Positions 1 to 9,725 of a stretch of DNA of 32,339 bases are shown here, piece by piece. The position numbers and the translations under genes are program-made. Source of the stretch: Gammaproteobacteria bacterium (GTDB lineage: Bacteria > Pseudomonadota > Gammaproteobacteria > Pseudomonadales > Azotimanducaceae). Below the pieces are notes generated by a model that did not search any database, was not told where the DNA came from, and worked only from the letters and a program-made list of their open reading frames with translations. The stretch spans positions 9,162 to 41,500 of the forward strand of contig PAMO01000002.1 of assembly GCA_002707325.1 (NCBI GenBank), in the 5' to 3' direction. Position 1 is the stretch's first letter; each line of letters opens with the position of its first letter.

Positions 1-123
1 TGATACCGCGGTATTGATTTCCCTTAATAACAGGATTTAGAGTCCCGCACCCTAACTGGCGCGATGGCGCTGTTTGAGGGTGGTGATATAGTCCACGCAT
101 GGTAGAAATACCGTGGTGACGTG
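1..123 (+). ncRNA. Group I intron (3' portion only; 5' half lies left of the window), inserted in the anticodon loop of a tRNA gene
   Basis: GATATAGTCC at 85-94 matches the conserved group I S element / 3' strand of P7. Candidate P7 5' strand GGATTTA (33-39) pairs with TAGTCC (89-94) with one bulge. P8: CACCCT (48-53)/AGGGTG (77-82) capped by GCGC-GATG-GCGC (59-70). P9: CATGGTA (98-104)-GAAA-TACCGTG (109-115). Terminal G at 123, directly before a tRNA 3' exon. Layout resembles the Azoarcus tRNA-Ile intron (P7', short GAAA-capped P9, terminal G, then AATC...). Confidence 0.9.
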
Positions 124-163
124 AATCCATTGGTCCCAGGTTCGAGTCCTGGTGGGCCCACCA
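124..163 (+). tRNA. ileX: tRNA-Ile(CAU), 3' exon (positions 37-76); 5' exon outside window
   Basis: AA (loop 37-38) + TCCAT (anticodon stem 3') + TGGTC (variable loop) + CCAGG-TTCGAGT-CCTGG (T arm) + TGGGCCC (acceptor 3') + A + encoded CCA. Aligns without gaps to the 3' part of E. coli tRNA-Ile2 (AA-TCGCT-TGGTC-GCTGG-TTCAAGT-CCAGC-AGGGGCC-A-CCA). No GGGCCCA 5' acceptor strand lies within the preceding 123 nt, so the tRNA is interrupted. The anticodon is not visible, so isoacceptor identity is inferred. Confidence 0.85.
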
Positions 164-204
164 ATGTCTATGTAGGTATGACCATTACGGTTTAAAATGA
201 GCCT

Positions 205-1407
205 ATGAGAAATCATATACATCGGTTAACTCAATTAACAAGTCGCGAAGAGCTACTTTCGCTTTTGGTGTTTCTATCGCTAATAGCTGTAATCATTCTA
301 GAATCCCAAAGTGCCGCAAGTTACCCAACCTACCTCCTTAGTCTGGCAGTTTTCCTAGGGGCTAGTCATTGGAATAAAGTCCTGAAGACTTCTCTGTTTT
401 GGATGATTTGTGGGATGTTGGGATATTTATTCTTAAGTTGTGTCTGGTCTGAGGAGATGATATGGCGGGAGATGCTATCTATTTTTGTTCGTGGGTTACT
501 GGTTTTTTCTTTTGTTATTGCTGTAGCGGAATGTTGCATTAGTCCTGCTTTTATACCAGATCTATCTCGTAAACTTTCGATCATCGGTGGAGTGGTTGTT
601 TGTTTGACTTTAATCAATTATTTCTGGATAGGGCCGGCGGAAGGGCGGCTGCAGGGTTTAGGACAGCTTGATGCACATAATATTGGCGCGCTTGTATTCG
701 GCGTCATTCTTATTTTTTCAATACATACTTTTTTTAATGAAAGGACGATTTTCCGGAAAATCAGCTCAATTCTTATTGCTATATTTTGTGCTACAGCTAT
801 AGGTTTATCTGGATCTCGCAATGCTTGGTTTAGTACATTAATTGGAACAATCACTTTACTCATGGCTTACCGTATAACTCATGTTCGCCGATTTATTATT
901 GTATTGTTGAGTTTTATGGGGTGTATAGTTCTGCTGTTTATAGCTTTAGTCTTCATGGATGCTTCTAAAGATCTCCTTTTGCCCAGAGGAGACAGTTTTC
1001 GGTTATCGATATGGTCCACCGCCATACTATCGACGTTAGATCAGAACATTCTGATTGGTCACGGCATATTAACTAATGACAATATCTTGATAGACGGTAC
1101 GCGTGAGTTTCAGCATTCTCACAATTTATATCTTAGTGTGTTTTATAAGGGTGGATTAATAGCCCTTTCAATGTTTTTTCTCGTGATTTTTACCGTTCTA
1201 CATCTGTTATTACAAAATTTTTCAGATTCTGATGCCAAATTAGCCTTGGCGATTCTTGCCTTAGCTTTACCTTCATATGTTTTTGATAGCCATCAGGTCA
1301 TGGATAAAGTAGGTGCCGTTTGGTATATGTTATGGCTACCTACAGGGATTAGTCTCTCTTTGGCTTGGAGAAAAAGCAGATCTAAAGCTTATTACTCAGA
1401 GGTTTAG
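205..1407 (+). CDS. O-antigen ligase/polymerase-like (Wzy/WaaL family) polytopic membrane protein
   Basis: Multiple TM segments; GSRNAW and EFQHSHNLYLSVFYKGG motifs typical of the Wzy_C / O-antigen ligase family. Confidence 0.8.
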   Translation: MRNHIHRLTQLTSREELLSLLVFLSLIAVIILESQSAASYPTYLLSLAVFLGASHWNKVLKTSLFWMICGMLGYLFLSCVWSEEMIWREMLSIFVRGLLVFSFVIAVAECCISPAFIPDLSRKLSIIGGVVVCLTLINYFWIGPAEGRLQGLGQLDAHNIGALVFGVILIFSIHTFFNERTIFRKISSILIAIFCATAIGLSGSRNAWFSTLIGTITLLMAYRITHVRRFIIVLLSFMGCIVLLFIALVFMDASKDLLLPRGDSFRLSIWSTAILSTLDQNILIGHGILTNDNILIDGTREFQHSHNLYLSVFYKGGLIALSMFFLVIFTVLHLLLQNFSDSDAKLALAILALALPSYVFDSHQVMDKVGAVWYMLWLPTGISLSLAWRKSRSKAYYSEV

Positions 1408-1424
1408 GTCTAACAGGACTCTCC

Positions 1425-1952
1425 TTATTCGACAATAGCGTGTATAGAGCCTTCAAGAGCGTTTTCTTCGCAAAATGACTCGAATTTTTTGCCGAGAAGG
1501 GAGGGATGCAACTCACGCGGGATCTCTACGACCATTGTCATGCTAAAAATTGGTGTGCCAGTATGAGGAGCGGCCACAGAATCGGTTTGTAATTCTCTGA
1601 TGTTAACTGCTAGACCCGAAAAAAATTGCGCTACATTGTTTACAACACCGGGGTGATCCATTGTCTCGACGTCAACGCGCAATGTTTCGAGAGATTTAGT
1701 TGATTTACCTTCGGTCAACCGAAAAAGGTAAGCCAAGCCAATATCTGAGCATTTATCATCTAGAGTTTTCTCAAGCATCGTTAGAGCGGTTGAATGACCA
1801 GATACCGCCATTACTATAGCGAATTCTCCCCCGAGCACGGTCATCCGGCTATCGTCAATATTCAGGTCTAGTTCATGTACCCAGTTTGATATATTTTCTA
1901 CGATGCCTGGTTGATCTTGACCAATCGTTGATATGACGGCAGTCTTTTTCAC
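1425..1952 (-). CDS. gcvR: GcvR-like double ACT-domain regulatory protein
   Basis: [46 protein letters not shown] resembles GcvR (ITALGADRPGIV...NIEDSRLAMLGEEF). ATGA overlap with the upstream GlyRS stop. Confidence 0.8.
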   Translation of the reverse strand: MKKTAVISTIGQDQPGIVENISNWVHELDLNIDDSRMTVLGGEFAIVMAVSGHSTALTMLEKTLDDKCSDIGLAYLFRLTEGKSTKSLETLRVDVETMDHPGVVNNVAQFFSGLAVNIRELQTDSVAAPHTGTPIFSMTMVVEIPRELHPSLLGKKFESFCEENALEGSIHAIVE

Positions 1953-3334
1953 CTATAAAAGTCCTTTAAAAAATCTGGAAGCTCCGCTGTTTTCATTCTA
2001 CGTTGCGCCATCGAATCCCTGTCTCTTACAGTGACCGTGTCATCTGTGTCTATAGTTTCAAAGTCAACCGTTATACAGATTGGCGTTCCTATCTCATCAT
2101 GACGTCGATATCCTTTTCCTATATTACCGGTATCCTCATACAACATTCGACCGATCCCTAACATTTGCAATTCGCGCTTTATTTCGAGAGCCTTTCTTAC
2201 TATCTCTTCATTATTACGTTTCAATGGCAAGATGGCTGCTTTTATCGGGGATAAATGTGGTTTTAGGGCTAACACTATTCGACTCTTATTATCATCTAGA
2301 TTTTCTACTCGGTAAGCTTCGTTGAGGATTGCTAATATGGCACGTTCAACCCCGGCTGATGGTTCAATCACATAAGGTATAATCCATCGGTTATCGTTCT
2401 CAATATCTTGGATAGCAAGTTTAGTATTAGAGTCTTTATTGGGTATCGTTTCTGAATGAATATCAAAATCAGATTGAGCTTTAGTATGTGATCCCAAATC
2501 AAAATCTGTTCTATTGGCTATTCCCTCTAATTCTTCTAACCCGTGTGGAAATCGATACATAAGATCTACGGTGGCTTTCGAATAATGCGCCAATTCCTCC
2601 TTCGGAACATTGTATAGCTCGATATTATGTCTAGAAACTCCTTGCCTCTCCCACCAGGCCAAACGCGTATCAATCCATTTCTGATGCCATTCCTCGTCTT
2701 GTCCGGGGCGGACAAAGAATTCTAACTCCATTTGTTCGAATTCTCTTACTCGAAAGATAAAATTCCTTGGGGTAATTTCATTTCTGAAGGCTTTTCCCAT
2801 TTGCGCAATTCCGAAGGGCAATCTGCGAGCCGTTGAGTCCACAACGTGCTTGAAATTGGTGAAGATAGCCTGTGCTGTTTCGGGACGTAGGTAGGCGAAA
2901 GATGATCCATCATCTATCGGCCCAACAGCTGTTTTAAACATTAGATTAAAATCCCGTGCTTCTGTGAGATCGGAGGATCCACAAGATGGACATTTCTTCG
3001 TTTTTAGGTGATCAGCTCGATGTCTTGTTTTACATGAGCGACAGTCGATAAGTGGATCTGTAAAGGTTGTTTCATGACCTGAATGTCTTAACGTTATAGG
3101 ATTTGTAAGGATGGCCGCATCTAGACCCTCAACATCGTCTCTTTCATATACTGTTGATCGCCACCAGGCAGATTTAAGGTTGTTTTTAAGCTCGACACCC
3201 AGCGGTCCAAAATCATAGACTCCCTGTAATCCACCATAGATATCACTCGATGGGAAAATAAATCCTCTGCGTTTACATAGAGATATTAAATCGTCCATCG
3301 TAGTATTTGTCATGAATCTTTCTCGAGTAGACAT
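1949..3334 (-). CDS. glyQS: Glycyl-tRNA synthetase, homodimeric (alpha2) class II type
   Basis: [47 protein letters not shown]-type region, [40 protein letters not shown], Zn-knuckle [21 protein letters not shown] and C-terminal anticodon-binding domain. Start could also be a downstream Met. Confidence 0.95.
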   Translation of the reverse strand: MSTRERFMTNTTMDDLISLCKRRGFIFPSSDIYGGLQGVYDFGPLGVELKNNLKSAWWRSTVYERDDVEGLDAAILTNPITLRHSGHETTFTDPLIDCRSCKTRHRADHLKTKKCPSCGSSDLTEARDFNLMFKTAVGPIDDGSSFAYLRPETAQAIFTNFKHVVDSTARRLPFGIAQMGKAFRNEITPRNFIFRVREFEQMELEFFVRPGQDEEWHQKWIDTRLAWWERQGVSRHNIELYNVPKEELAHYSKATVDLMYRFPHGLEELEGIANRTDFDLGSHTKAQSDFDIHSETIPNKDSNTKLAIQDIENDNRWIIPYVIEPSAGVERAILAILNEAYRVENLDDNKSRIVLALKPHLSPIKAAILPLKRNNEEIVRKALEIKRELQMLGIGRMLYEDTGNIGKGYRRHDEIGTPICITVDFETIDTDDTVTVRDRDSMAQRRMKTAELPDFLKDFYR

Positions 3335-3542
3335 ACGCAGGCGACTATACCCGAACTTGATTCGGTCGTCTTTTGTTGTTAACTCTAAAAGGGATTTGGC
3401 ATTCGCTTTGTTATTTGGCCATCTTTTTCATCTTTAGGCTGGCTTAAGCTTGTTGTGCCATCTATAGTGATCAGCGTCAAATTTATCAGTTTGATGCGCC
3501 CCTGCTACAGTGAGCGCTCGTTTAACTTTTGTGAGAATTGAG

Positions 3543-4295
3543 ATGGCCCATAGTTTACTCGAGGATGGGGAAAGCAAACCTAAGAGTATAAAATTCCATT
3601 CTAGGGGTACCGCGTTGGTAATTCTATTAGTTCTGCTAGCTCCTTTGGGTTCCAAATATGGGTTCTGGAATTTTGGCATTGGTTTCATTCTACTAACAAT
3701 TTCCGCGATGGGAGCCCTCTTCTATTTCGTATACGGTTTAGTACGCGTTTTTAAACATAGAAAAAGGCAACAACGCTTGCTATGGCCTACATCGATATTG
3801 ATCACGATTAACTTTTTGGTATTTGGAGCACTGGGTTATCAGGTAAACCTAGCAAGGGAAGCTCCTCCAATACATGATATCTCAACGGACATAATAGATC
3901 CTCCGTTGTTCGATAAGCTCGTCCCCATTAGGGGGATAGAATCGAATTCCACTGTATTTGATTCAGAGACTGCCAACCGACTGCAAGTGCAGCACTACCC
4001 TTCTGTAACTACTCTTGCTTATCCTTCTATTGATTTGGAAGAAGCGCTAAATCGAGTAGTGTTGGTATTAGAAGATATAGGTTTAGATATTGTTAGTGTG
4101 GATGAAAGTAAGTTAATAGTGGAGGCAACCGATACCACATTTTGGTTTGGTTTTAAGGATGATGTTGTTGTAAGAATTAGGAAAAGTGGATCTGGTGTTA
4201 TCTATGATGTTCGGAGTTTATCTAGGGTCGGAGTTAGTGATCTGGGCACTAATGCTAGAAGAATTACGAAAATCCTGAGACAGTTACAGAACTAA
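3543..4295 (+). CDS. DUF1499-family protein with N-terminal TM helices (alternative GTG start at 3510)
   Basis: C-terminal region ATDTTFWFGFKDDVVVRIRKSGSGVIYDVRSLSRVGVSDLGTNARRITKILRQL is typical of DUF1499; N-terminal hydrophobic segments. Confidence 0.75.
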   Translation: MAHSLLEDGESKPKSIKFHSRGTALVILLVLLAPLGSKYGFWNFGIGFILLTISAMGALFYFVYGLVRVFKHRKRQQRLLWPTSILITINFLVFGALGYQVNLAREAPPIHDISTDIIDPPLFDKLVPIRGIESNSTVFDSETANRLQVQHYPSVTTLAYPSIDLEEALNRVVLVLEDIGLDIVSVDESKLIVEATDTTFWFGFKDDVVVRIRKSGSGVIYDVRSLSRVGVSDLGTNARRITKILRQLQN

Positions 4296-4777
4296 AATTT
4301 TAGTAATTCTACATCGAGATTATCAAGATCTACGATACCTATAGCATTCAACCCTCTCATATGGCCTGCGCATTCTCCCGGGTTGAAGATCAATTGGCTG
4401 TTGGTACGCTCAATACGGAGCATATGAGTGTGTCCATGTAACGCTAAAGAATGTTGGGTTGTGAGTGCACCTTCCAGATCTCTTGGGTCATGCACAATAA
4501 TTATTTTCTGGTCGTTGAGTTCCAGTTCCAAAGGAGGATCTTGAAAATAGAAATTATGCATACTAGCGGTTTCCATAAGGGCATCTCGTTCTACATCATT
4601 ATTTCCATATACACCAAAGAGAGGGGCATCCAAATATGATAAGGCATCAAGGGTCTTCGACTGGGTTATATCACCGGTATGGACAATCCTGCTAACTTTT
4701 CTCTCATTAAATAACTTAACGATATCTCTAACATTTTTAATATTATTATGAGTATCGCTAAGTACGCCCAGCTTCAT
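4292..4777 (-). CDS. YfcE/MJ0936-type metallophosphoesterase
   Basis: MKLGVLSDTHNN, HTGDIT, GNND, VHD and LHGHTH motifs of calcineurin-like phosphoesterases. Start chosen at MKLGVLSDTH rather than the ORF's first Met. Confidence 0.85.
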   Translation of the reverse strand: MKLGVLSDTHNNIKNVRDIVKLFNERKVSRIVHTGDITQSKTLDALSYLDAPLFGVYGNNDVERDALMETASMHNFYFQDPPLELELNDQKIIIVHDPRDLEGALTTQHSLALHGHTHMLRIERTNSQLIFNPGECAGHMRGLNAIGIVDLDNLDVELLKF

Positions 4778-4810
4778 CGGATAGAGTCCCAATTATTCTG
4801 TAGCTATGTA

Positions 4811-5953
4811 TTAGGTTTTTTCAAGAATATGAATTCCACATGCGCTTCCTAAGCCGATAACATGCGTCATTCCAATGCGAGCTCCCTCAACTTGGCGCTG
4901 CCCAGCTTCGCCCCGAAGATGTGTAGTGACTTCATAGATGTTAGCTATACCAGTTGCTCCGAGGGGATGACCTTTAGAAAGCAGCCCACCAGACACATTT
5001 ACTGGTATCCGCCCTCCTAGTTCTACTTCTCCATCGTCAATCAATTTCCCTGCTTCACCTTTTTCACATAGGCCTAAATTCTCATAGTGAAGAATTTCGG
5101 CTGTTGCAAAGCAGTCATGCAATTCCACTAGATCTATTTCGTCTGGCCCAAGACCAGCCATTTCGTATGCCTCAGCAGATGCTTTCCGCGTGCAGGAGTT
5201 TACATCTGGCATGACTAGATCTCTCTCCTGCCATGGGTCCGAAGTTAATACTGAAGCCCGCACCTTTACCGCTCTTTTCATTAGTCCCAATTCCTTAGCT
5301 TTTTCCTCTGAGCAAATTACGGCAGCTGCAGAGCCATCAACATTAACTGAACACATGAGCTTGGTATTTGGATAGGAAATCATTTCTGAGTTCATCACCG
5401 TATCCAAAGGAGTTTCTATTTGGTACATAGCTTTTGGATTCATTGTCGAGTGGTGGTGGTTTTTCACTGAAACTTTTGCAAATTGCTCGAAAGTAGTTCC
5501 ATATAGGTTTGTGTGCTCCATTCCAGCTTCAGCGAATACCGCTGGCATGGTTCCTGACCCTAGCAAACCCTCTTTAGAAATTCCTGTGGCTCCGCCTGAT
5601 CCGCCTAATAATCCTTTCCCCATTTGCTCGACACCGACGGCTAATACACAGTCATAAAGCCCTGCTTTAACTGATGCCCAAGCTTCTCGAAAAGCTGTTG
5701 CGCCAGTGGCACAAGCGTTAGATACATTTACTACGGGTATTCCAGTTTGGCCAATTTGTTGCAATAGTCTTTGGCCTACCATAGCGCTCGCTTGCCCAAG
5801 ATTTCCACAGTATAACGCCTGCATATCTTGAATGGTAAGTCCGCAATCATCTAAAGCTAAAAGAGCGGACTCTGCTCCAATCTCTGGTACCGTTTTTTCG
5901 GGGAATCTTCCGAATTTGATCATGTCTACACCGACGATGTATGCATCATTCAT
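4811..5953 (-). CDS. SCP2/SCPx-type thiolase (acetyl-CoA acetyltransferase-like)
   Basis: VSNACATGATAF (nucleophilic Cys), ELHDCFATAEI, SGGLLSKGHPLGATG. Confidence 0.85.
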   Translation of the reverse strand: MNDAYIVGVDMIKFGRFPEKTVPEIGAESALLALDDCGLTIQDMQALYCGNLGQASAMVGQRLLQQIGQTGIPVVNVSNACATGATAFREAWASVKAGLYDCVLAVGVEQMGKGLLGGSGGATGISKEGLLGSGTMPAVFAEAGMEHTNLYGTTFEQFAKVSVKNHHHSTMNPKAMYQIETPLDTVMNSEMISYPNTKLMCSVNVDGSAAAVICSEEKAKELGLMKRAVKVRASVLTSDPWQERDLVMPDVNSCTRKASAEAYEMAGLGPDEIDLVELHDCFATAEILHYENLGLCEKGEAGKLIDDGEVELGGRIPVNVSGGLLSKGHPLGATGIANIYEVTTHLRGEAGQRQVEGARIGMTHVIGLGSACGIHILEKT

Positions 5954-5973
5954 TTTTTTCTCCTGCAGTTAGT

Positions 5974-6417
5974 CTAGTCGTTTTTTGGTTGAAAAAAGTA
6001 CGAAAGGTAGGAATTTCCTTCTTTATCCTTCCGCCCCAGGGCGTCATCAAAAACTACTTCGACCGGCATCCCAAAGGAAATAACTTCTGGGTCTGGTTCT
6101 ATGTTAATCAGATTTCCTTTTATTGCGGTACCATCCGCCAAATCAACTATAGCACTCACATATGGCACCTCTACCCCAGGGAATGATCGGTGCACAATAC
6201 AGTAAGAATATAGGGTCCCCTCATTTGGGAGATTGATGGCACTCATCTGATCTCTTGCTCCACACTTTGAGCATACGGATCGCTGCCCTAGATAAGTAGC
6301 GCCACAAGCGCCACATTTGTAGCCCTCTAGGTATGGATTGCCATTCTCTGGGATCTTTAGATACTCAACAACGGGCAGCGGTTGGTTACTCAAGGGCTTC
6401 CTCCTACATGGATACAC
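5974..6417 (-). CDS. Zn-ribbon/OB-fold (DUF35) acyl-CoA-associated protein; start uncertain
   Basis: YKCGACGATYLGQRSVCSKCGARDQ rubredoxin-like Zn ribbon followed by an OB-fold-like segment (GTLYSYCIVHRSFPG...YVSAIVDLADG). Directly upstream of the thiolase gene. True start may be the TTG before SNQPLP. Confidence 0.8.
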   Translation of the reverse strand: MYPCRRKPLSNQPLPVVEYLKIPENGNPYLEGYKCGACGATYLGQRSVCSKCGARDQMSAINLPNEGTLYSYCIVHRSFPGVEVPYVSAIVDLADGTAIKGNLINIEPDPEVISFGMPVEVVFDDALGRKDKEGNSYLSYFFQPKND

Positions 6418-6475
6418 GCTGTAAACAGCATACTATTTGTATGAAACGGTTCACAAGGTGAAATATCCATTAACT

Positions 6476-7915
6476 TTATTTTATTAAAATGCGTAGTAGG
6501 GTATTCACTTGTTGGGGATTCGCTTTTCCATTAGTCGCTTGCATGATCTTCCCAACGAAAAAGCCCAGTACTTTTTCTTTTCCTTGACGGAACTGCTCTA
6601 CCTGCTTGGGATTACTTTCCAGTACTTCTTTGATGATCGCTTTTATCTCATCATCATCGCTTACTTGTTCTAGCCCATATATTTCGATTATGTCATCAAC
6701 TGGTTTTTCTTCCTCCCACATCTTTTCAAAAGCGGTTTTAGCTAGTTTGCTGGAAAGTGTCCCATCAGTTATCCGTAGTATGAGCTCTGCCAACTCTTCT
6801 GGAGAGATTCTACTTTCGGAAACTTTAAGTTCTTCTCGATTTAGCGCTGCTATCAATTCGCCCATTACCCAATTTGCGGTTAATTTAGCATTATTAGAGC
6901 TTTCTGTTGTTGCCTCAAAGAAATCTGCAAGCTCGGGATCCTCTACTAACCAGCTCGCATCATATATGGTTAATCCATATTCTTGGATAAAACGCTCTTG
7001 ACGAAATTCTGGGAGCTCCGGAAGCTTATTTTTTATTGAATTTATAAGCTCCTCGGAGAGCTTCAACGGTAGCAGGTCTGGGTCCGGAAAATATCGATAA
7101 TCGTTTGAATATTCCTTGCTTCGCATTGGTCGGGTTTCATCGATTTCAGAATCGTACAGAAGCGTTTCTTGTTTTATCAAGTGTCCAGACTCGACTATCG
7201 TAATTTGCCTATTCACTTCGTAACTTATGGCTTTTTCAATGAAGCGAAAGGAATTAACATTTTTTATTTCAGTGCGCTGGCCGAGCTTGTTAGAGCCGGA
7301 TTCTCTAATTGAAACATTTGCGTCACAGCGCATACTTCCTTGCGACATATCGCCATCACAAATTTTCAAGTAGCTCACCAAGGAGGCCAGTTTTCGGAAA
7401 TATGCACTGGCTTCTTCCGGACTTCGGAGATCTGGATCAGATACTATTTCTAAAAGTGGCGTACCTGTCCTATTTAAATCTATAGCCGTCATTCCTGGGT
7501 AGGCATCATGTATAGATTTTCCAGCATCTTCCTCTAGATGGGCCCGAGTTATACCTATTGTTTTACTATCGCCATTCTCTAGATCAATAGTTAAAGAACC
7601 GGTTCCGACTATAGGATATTCGAATTGACTAATTTGGTAACCTTTAGGTAGATCTGGGTAGAAGTAATTTTTTCGGTCGAAAATAGAATGAGTATTTATT
7701 TTTGCTCCGATTGCGAGGCCGAATAATATAGCCATCTTAACGGCTTCCTCATTGAGGACCGGCAGTACGCCAGGAAGCCCTAAATCAACTGCGCAGGCTT
7801 GCGAGTTTGGGGGTTCGCCAAATTTTACTGGGGCCCCGGAAAAAATTTTACTCTGTGTCGCAAGTTGCACATGTACTTCAAGTCCAATAACCATTTCCCA
7901 TTTATTTTCGTGCAC
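6476..7915 (-). CDS. gatB: Aspartyl/glutamyl-tRNA amidotransferase subunit B
   Basis: [47 protein letters not shown]. Confidence 0.97.
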   Translation of the reverse strand: MHENKWEMVIGLEVHVQLATQSKIFSGAPVKFGEPPNSQACAVDLGLPGVLPVLNEEAVKMAILFGLAIGAKINTHSIFDRKNYFYPDLPKGYQISQFEYPIVGTGSLTIDLENGDSKTIGITRAHLEEDAGKSIHDAYPGMTAIDLNRTGTPLLEIVSDPDLRSPEEASAYFRKLASLVSYLKICDGDMSQGSMRCDANVSIRESGSNKLGQRTEIKNVNSFRFIEKAISYEVNRQITIVESGHLIKQETLLYDSEIDETRPMRSKEYSNDYRYFPDPDLLPLKLSEELINSIKNKLPELPEFRQERFIQEYGLTIYDASWLVEDPELADFFEATTESSNNAKLTANWVMGELIAALNREELKVSESRISPEELAELILRITDGTLSSKLAKTAFEKMWEEEKPVDDIIEIYGLEQVSDDDEIKAIIKEVLESNPKQVEQFRQGKEKVLGFFVGKIMQATNGKANPQQVNTLLRILIK

Positions 7916-9372
7916 TAGCTAAGCTCCGGCACTTTTTTGTGCCAATCAGTGAGCGATTGAAAATAATGCCCCCACTCTATCAATTTTCTTTCCGCGAAAT
8001 GGGGGGCTATCAACTGCATGCCTATAGGCAGATTATTTTGGAAGCCACAGGGAATCGACATTGCTGGCAGCCCTGCTAGGCTGGAAGGTATAGTGAAAAT
8101 ATCTTGTTTATACATTTCTACTGGATTCTCAGATAAGGCCCCTTTTTTAAACGCAACTCCAGGACTAGTGGGGCAAAGAATTAGGTCTACTTTGTTAAAG
8201 ACTTCAAGGAAGTCTTGCTGAATCAGCCTTCTTATTTTCTGAGCTTTGAGATAATACGCATCGTAATAGCCAACGGACAAAGCATACGTTCCGGTCAGAA
8301 TTCTTCTTTTTACTTCTTTTCCAAATCCTTCATTTCTTGATCGTTGATATAGATCCGAAAGTGATTCTGGATCTTGACAACGATAACCAAATCGGACTCC
8401 ATCATATCGGGAAAGATTAGTAGAGGCTTCAGCTCCAGCAATAATATAGTAGGCTGGAATAGCGGATTCCGTGCTTGGTAGTGACACCTCTTTCAAGATA
8501 CACCCAGCGTTTTCAAATACACGCATTGCAATTTCGACACTTTTTAAATTTGGGGTTTGGTCAAAGTATTCTCTAGGGAGGCCAATCGTAATCTTTGCTT
8601 CAGGCTTTGTTGGATTAAGTTTCGGATTACTTGAAAGCCAATTGTCCGGTATAGGGTGACTGGTAGAGTCAAGGACATCTGGCCCGCCGAATTGTGACAA
8701 GAGAAGGCATATATCCGCTACACTTCGACCTAACACCCCGGCTTGGTCGAGACTAGAAGCGAAAGCTATCATTCCATAGCGAGATACTCGACCGTAGGTA
8801 GGCTTGAGTCCAGAAATGCCGCAAAACGCTGCTGGCTGTCGAATTGAACCACCCGTATCGGTGCCTGTTGCTATTGGGATCATGCCTGCTGCTACAGCAG
8901 CTGCTGATCCACCCGAAGAGCCTCCGGGCACCCGATCTGTATCCCATGGATTACTCGTATTTCCAAAGTAACTATTCTCATTAGATGATCCCATGGCAAA
9001 TTCATCCATGTTAGCTTTTCCGATAGTTACCGCCCCTGCTTTATTCAGCCGTTCCACAACTGTAGCGTCGTATGGAGCAACGAAATTTTCAAGCATTCGT
9101 GATCCGCAAGTAGTAGTTATTCCTTTTGTACAAAATATATCTTTATGCGCTAAGGGTATTCCGGTAATAGGGCCAGAAGAGCCTTCTGCAATTTTATTAT
9201 CAGCGTTTTTCGCTTGCTCGATTGCTTGCTCTTCACAAAATGAAATGAAACTATTTAATTGGCTGTTTAGTTTTTTTGCCCGATCAAGATAAAATTTTGT
9301 AATTTCGGCGCTTGAATATTCGCCGTCTGCTAGACCCTTTCGAATGGCGTTAATTTCTATAAAAGGATCCAT
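7915..9372 (-). CDS. gatA: Aspartyl/glutamyl-tRNA amidotransferase subunit A
   Basis: Amidase signature [48 protein letters not shown]. Confidence 0.97.
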   Translation of the reverse strand: MDPFIEINAIRKGLADGEYSSAEITKFYLDRAKKLNSQLNSFISFCEEQAIEQAKNADNKIAEGSSGPITGIPLAHKDIFCTKGITTTCGSRMLENFVAPYDATVVERLNKAGAVTIGKANMDEFAMGSSNENSYFGNTSNPWDTDRVPGGSSGGSAAAVAAGMIPIATGTDTGGSIRQPAAFCGISGLKPTYGRVSRYGMIAFASSLDQAGVLGRSVADICLLLSQFGGPDVLDSTSHPIPDNWLSSNPKLNPTKPEAKITIGLPREYFDQTPNLKSVEIAMRVFENAGCILKEVSLPSTESAIPAYYIIAGAEASTNLSRYDGVRFGYRCQDPESLSDLYQRSRNEGFGKEVKRRILTGTYALSVGYYDAYYLKAQKIRRLIQQDFLEVFNKVDLILCPTSPGVAFKKGALSENPVEMYKQDIFTIPSSLAGLPAMSIPCGFQNNLPIGMQLIAPHFAERKLIEWGHYFQSLTDWHKKVPELS

Positions 9373-9373
9373 G

Positions 9374-9655
9374 CTAATCTACTACTCTTGGGACAATGTA
9401 GAATCCGTCTTCTATCAAAGGGGCCATTGCTTGGTTTAGTTCCCTATCTATTTCTTCCGTCTGGACATCTGATCTCAACTGTTGATTGGCATCAAGCGGA
9501 TGTGCGAGTGGCTCTACCTCTGTCGTATCAATTTCCCGCATTTGATCGACCATGCGCATGATCTGATCTAAATTCTCATAGAGTTCTGATAATTCTTCAC
9601 CTTCAAGCCCAATTTGGGCTAGGCGAGATAAGTGTTCAACATCAATTTTTGGCAT
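9374..9655 (-). CDS. gatC: Aspartyl/glutamyl-tRNA amidotransferase subunit C
   Basis: 93 aa, [17 protein letters not shown]...VEPLAHP; operon position before gatA. Confidence 0.93.
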   Translation of the reverse strand: MPKIDVEHLSRLAQIGLEGEELSELYENLDQIMRMVDQMREIDTTEVEPLAHPLDANQQLRSDVQTEEIDRELNQAMAPLIEDGFYIVPRVVD

Positions 9656-9725
9656 AAGTTATAGCCTAAAGGAGTATAAGAAGAATGGGAACGCTGACCG
9701 TGTTAGTTTTACAAATAGTTTATGT

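Noticed and set aside
60-163. Reading the left-edge RNA as the 3' end of a tmRNA
   Set aside because: The T arm and CCA fit either, but GATATAGTCC plus the P8/P9 hairpins and a gap-free tRNA-Ile2-like 3' exon starting at position 37 fit a group I intron-tRNA better. No tag-peptide or pseudoknot pattern was recognised.
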